Positions 61,391 through 64,000 of a DNA stretch of 64,000 nucleotides are shown piece by piece (the first letter of the stretch is position 1; each line of letters opens with the position of its first letter). The DNA comes from Actinacidiphila bryophytorum. Its GTDB lineage: Bacteria; Actinomycetota; Actinomycetes; Streptomycetales; Streptomycetaceae. Location: the NCBI RefSeq assembly GCF_016916835.1, contig NZ_JAFFIX010000009.1:1-64000 (forward strand). Direction: 5' to 3'. The position numbers were made by a program, and so were the translations under genes. The notes under the pieces were generated by a model that searched no databases, was not told the DNA's origin, and saw nothing but the letters and a program-made list of their open reading frames with translations.

Positions 61391-62260
61391 GTTGTCCCGT
61401 AACTGCTGGCCAGCGGTGAGATGATCTTGCCGTGGCTGGTGTGATCACGGCGTCGGAGCCCTCCTGGATTGGTCCGTTCACCGGGCTGAGCCCTCGGCAG
61501 TTCAACAAGCTGATCACCGCGCTGCGGCGTGAGGGAGCCGATCCGGTCCGCAAGGGCCGGCCGTGGTCGCTGCCGCTGGAGGACCGGGTGCTGCTGGTGG
61601 CCGCGTACTGGCGCACCAACCTCACCCTGCGTCAACTCGGCCCGTTGTTCGGCGTCTCGAAGTCGACGGCCGACCGGATCGTCGCCCACCTCGGGTCGGC
61701 GCTCGCCCTCCAGCCCCGGCGGCGGTTCCGCAGGGAGGCCGTGCTCATCGTGGACGGCACGCTGCTCCCGACCCGTGACCGGACCGTGGCCGCCTCCAGC
61801 AAGAACTACCGCTACTCCACCAACCACCAGGTCGTCATCGACGCCGACACCCGCCTCGTGGCCACCATCGGCAGGCCGCTGCCCGGCAACCGCAACGACT
61901 GCCGGGCCTGGCAGGACTCCGGCGCGAAGGCCGCCGTCGGCACCACCCCCACGGTGATTGCCGACGGCGGCTATCGGGGCACCGGGCTGACCATCCCGCA
62001 CTACCGCCGGCACAAGAACGAAGAACTCCCGGCCTGGAAGAAGGAGCACAACGCCTCCCACCGCACGGTCCGGACCCGCGTCGAGCACACCTTCGCCCAC
62101 ATGAAGAGCTGGAAGATCCTCCGCGACTGCCGACTCAAAGGCGACGGCGTCCACCACGCCATGCTCGGCTTCGCCCGCCTGCACAACCTCGCCCTCACCG
62201 GATGACCAGGAAGCAATGCTGGTCAACCAGCACGCCATAGATCATTTACGGGACAACCTC
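61388..62260 (+). mobile_element. IS5-like insertion sequence, abutting the first
   Basis: GAGGTTGTCCCGTAA (61388-61402) and its complement at 62246-62260 are perfect 15-bp inverted repeats. The left end touches the right end of the first element, with CTAG in common, so this one was inserted at its border or vice versa. No clear target duplication. Confidence 0.85.
61432..62205 (+). CDS. IS5-like DDE transposase
   Basis: 257 residues. N-terminal helix-turn-helix TLRQLGPLFGVSKSTADRIV, DDE residues in IVDGTLLPTRD, VIADGGYRGTG and RVEHTFAHMKSW. Typical for the Harbinger-like DDE_Tnp_4 group of Streptomyces. Intact. GTG start just inside the left repeat. Confidence 0.92.
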   Translation: MAGVITASEPSWIGPFTGLSPRQFNKLITALRREGADPVRKGRPWSLPLEDRVLLVAAYWRTNLTLRQLGPLFGVSKSTADRIVAHLGSALALQPRRRFRREAVLIVDGTLLPTRDRTVAASSKNYRYSTNHQVVIDADTRLVATIGRPLPGNRNDCRAWQDSGAKAAVGTTPTVIADGGYRGTGLTIPHYRRHKNEELPAWKKEHNASHRTVRTRVEHTFAHMKSWKILRDCRLKGDGVHHAMLGFARLHNLALTG

Positions 62261-62433
62261 AGTGGTGAGAAGTTGCCCGCCCCACAACCAGCGGCGTGTC
62301 CTGCCAGGGTAACCACCGCTGGAGCACGATGCGTTACCTCAAACGCATGGCGAATGGTCGGCGTAAGCCGCAGAATCGAAGCCCCGCAGCTCCCGTGCCG
62401 GCAGCCCCCACCACTAGAAGGGATTCCTGAGTC
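62261..62433. other. Leader of the TRADD-TM-like gene
   Basis: Too short for a gene and with no recognised motif; it holds the promoter of the next gene. Confidence 0.35.
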
Positions 62434-63357
62434 TTGACTGAAGTAGACGATCGAGCGTCTGGGGTCGATGCATCTCACCGGCTTCGCAGAATGAGAACAT
62501 TTTTTCGCAAAGCACAGACGTCTCTCATCACGTCTCTCGGGATCTTCGTCTCAATCGCATTATCTTTTGCAATGTGGGCGTGGCTCAAGTCCAACGAGCC
62601 GACGTACGAAGAACATCACCCAGGGAAAGCCGACCTATATGCAACGGCAGCTACTACCACATCCATACTCATCGGCGTATCGGGAATCATCTTTTCCGTA
62701 CTCTGGGCGGCAAGTCGCTCATTCGCTAAAGAGGCAGAAAGCACTCGACGGCAGGTGGAAAACGGCAGCCTAATTCCCGAGATCCACATCGCCCGGGGCG
62801 ACGCCAACATCACAGTCCACGCCGCCGAATTGGGGCGATCTGGCACCGAAGCGCTCCTTGATCGCGACGCCCAGGAGTCCATGCTGACACAGATCTACTC
62901 ACATGGCCTGGCGCAAGCTAAAGTCAGCTTCTTCGTGAGTATCATTTTTGGCATGTTTGGGTCTGCCGTTCTGCTGGCCGGAGTCGGCCTCGCAATCATG
63001 CACGCAGAGAATGACGGAAATCGCTACGCGGCGATCGTGACACAAACCTCAGGAGCCGTCATTGACCTCCTTGCGGGAGTCTTCTTCCTACAGTCGAATC
63101 GCACGAGGCGAGACATGGGGAGGCAAGGGGTAATGCTTCGCGAAGACAGTCAGTTTGATCGCAGACTAAGAGCTGCCGGCATCCTTTCCGACAACATCTC
63201 CGACGTCCCACTCCGTGATCAAGTGCGAGCTCAAATGGCGCTGCGTCTCGTTGACGGGCAGCAGGACATATCCGAGTCGGTTGCCGATTCAAGTGGGCGC
63301 GACAGGGACACGGGCGATGCGATGTCAGACGAAGAGGAGCCGTCAAGAGAGAACTGA
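62434..63357 (+). CDS. Membrane protein with TRADD-N-associated two-TM-like domain
   Basis: 307 residues from TTG 62434. First pair of hydrophobic segments: SLGIFVSIALSFAMWAWLKS (about 34-53) and SILIGVSGIIFSVLWAASRS (about 76-95). Second pair: LAQAKVSFFVSIIFGMFGSA onward, and SGAVIDLLAGVFFLQSNRTR (about 208-227). IYSHGLAQAKVSFF, and the pattern FFLQSNRTRRDMGRQ, match the two-TM domain linked to TRADD-N in predicted conflict systems. Acidic C-terminus. GC is lower than in the core. It may be a membrane effector or sensor. The rest of a TRADD-N system is not in this window. Confidence 0.65.
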   Translation: MTEVDDRASGVDASHRLRRMRTFFRKAQTSLITSLGIFVSIALSFAMWAWLKSNEPTYEEHHPGKADLYATAATTTSILIGVSGIIFSVLWAASRSFAKEAESTRRQVENGSLIPEIHIARGDANITVHAAELGRSGTEALLDRDAQESMLTQIYSHGLAQAKVSFFVSIIFGMFGSAVLLAGVGLAIMHAENDGNRYAAIVTQTSGAVIDLLAGVFFLQSNRTRRDMGRQGVMLREDSQFDRRLRAAGILSDNISDVPLRDQVRAQMALRLVDGQQDISESVADSSGRDRDTGDAMSDEEEPSREN

Positions 63358-63556
63358 CCTCAGGGCCCTCAGGAAGCAAGGGCGTGAGCGTGCACAACGA
63401 CCCCGGCGGCAGGTGCGCCCACGGCTTAGGGCCATGACTTACGGGTGATCACCGCTCCGTCGGCACTGCGCACCACCATGCCGCCCGCATGGACCTCAAT
63501 CAGCGCGCCTTGCTCGTACGCGGACTGTCCGGGTGATTCACAAGGGACGTCACTGA
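63358..63556. other. Intergenic stretch with a short leftward frame
   Basis: A leftward frame of about 40 residues (QSAYEQGALIEVHAGGMVVR onward to ITRKSWP and stop, ending at 63426) may be a gene fragment or a small gene. I do not recognise it. Confidence 0.35.
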
Positions 63557-64000
63557 TCAACTCAGTTGCCCGGGGGCGTCGAGGGCGATGCGTTCCAAGG
63601 TGGCCCGGTCGTAGGCGAAGTCCGAGTCGGGGATGGGCCAGTGCACGACGATCTCGGTGATGCCGGCTTCGGCATGGCGGCCGGCGAAGTCGACGAAGGC
63701 GTCCACGGACTGGAAGGGGTCAGTGCGGTCGGGGGTGAAGCCGGTCAGCAGGATGCGGGGCACGCTGCCGGGGTCGCGGGAGGCGTCGGTGAGGGCGGCG
63801 GCAAGGCGCTCGATCTGACCGCGGATGGCGGCAAGCGACTCCTCGGCGGTACCGGTCTCGTACAGGGCGGGATCGCCGGTGGTCACCCAGGCTTGGCCGT
63901 ACTTCGCGGCGAGGCGCATGCCACGCGGGCCGGTGGCGGCGACGGCGAAGGGCAGACGCGGGGTCTGTACGCTCCCAGGGATGTTGCGGGCCTCGACAGC
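63557..64000 (-). CDS. LLM (F420-type) oxidoreductase C-terminal part, cut by window edge
   Basis: Open to base 64000 on the minus strand: AVEARNIPGSVQTPRLPFAV, AATGPRGMRLAAKYGQAWVT, ITEIVVHWPIPDSDFAYD. This is the C-terminal third of the same LLM subfamily whose N-terminal stubs lie at 44524, 45914 and 48584; the motifs pair up as one protein. It is on the opposite strand, so it is either a separate intact gene running off the window or the other half after an inversion. The shown part lacks the N-terminus. Confidence 0.8.
   Translation of the reverse strand, partial: AVEARNIPGSVQTPRLPFAVAATGPRGMRLAAKYGQAWVTTGDPALYETGTAEESLAAIRGQIERLAAALTDASRDPGSVPRILLTGFTPDRTDPFQSVDAFVDFAGRHAEAGITEIVVHWPIPDSDFAYDRATLERIALDAPGQLS

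Overview
The window is high-GC actinobacterial DNA and almost certainly from a Streptomyces-type chromosome (Streptomycetaceae). This rests on GTG/TTG starts, GTGA-type stop/start overlaps, TTGTCCACA-type DnaA boxes, and a core block whose order (trypsin-like protease, glycerophosphodiesterase, Xaa-Pro peptidase, copper operon with a Dyp peroxidase, pheA, serS, HAD hydrolase, ABC exporters) I recall as the oriC-side core of Streptomyces chromosomes. No database was searched.

Layout. (1) 1-2.4 kb: 5' part of a secreted FG-GAP protein, a frameshifted DUF402 gene, a GNAT acetyltransferase and a HAD-like protein. (2) 2.5-14.0 kb: an 11.5-kb insertion bounded by a 62-bp perfect direct repeat. The repeat is the 3' part of the intact tRNA-Ser(UGA) at 13980-14066, so the block looks like an integrative island in a tRNA gene; no integrase was recognised. 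It carries a 1214-residue helical-repeat protein with a PIN-like C-terminal region in visibly lower-GC DNA, an FkbM methyltransferase, small hypotheticals, a scar of gene fragments (anti-sigma-like ATPase, GntR C-terminus, IS630), a secreted FG-GAP protein, a glycosyltransferase and a GntR regulator. An 18-bp dyad lies upstream of both the GntR gene and the FkbM divergon. (3) 14.1-44.5 kb: conserved core. A copper-trafficking cluster (ycnI, sco, PCu(A)C chaperone, copCD, dtpA) is followed by pheA, a cluster of DnaA boxes, serS, a HAD hydrolase, a rhomboid-like protein and two ABC-2 exporters, then a hydrolase-reductase fusion, a metal-dependent hydrolase and a MerR regulator.

(4) 44.5-64 kb: an accessory, defence-type region. 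Three separate 5' stubs of an LLM (luciferase-like, F420-type) oxidoreductase gene each sit next to a convergent VapC gene or VapC remnant. Two vapBC modules look intact, each with a palindrome over a probable leaderless vapB promoter. Next comes a leftward gene set: a large GTPase with an integrase-arm-like N-terminus, a small middle protein, a Rad50/SMC-like zinc-hook ATPase, a protein ending in a PD-(D/E)XK-like nuclease domain, and a 970-residue protein fusing a type I-like N6-adenine methylase, a specificity-like region, a HEPN-like RxxxxH motif and a zinc ribbon. I think this gene set is the best candidate for an undescribed anti-invader system. Two abutting insertion sequences and a membrane protein resembling TRADD-N-associated two-TM proteins follow. 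The 3' part of an LLM oxidoreductase of the same subfamily lies on the opposite strand at the right edge.

How the genes may work together: the copper genes deliver copper outside the cytoplasm; the pheA-serS-ABC block is housekeeping. The right-hand region would combine toxin-antitoxin modules, DNA modification, and an ATPase/nuclease/GTPase set for sensing and destroying foreign DNA. Functions there are inferred from motifs only.
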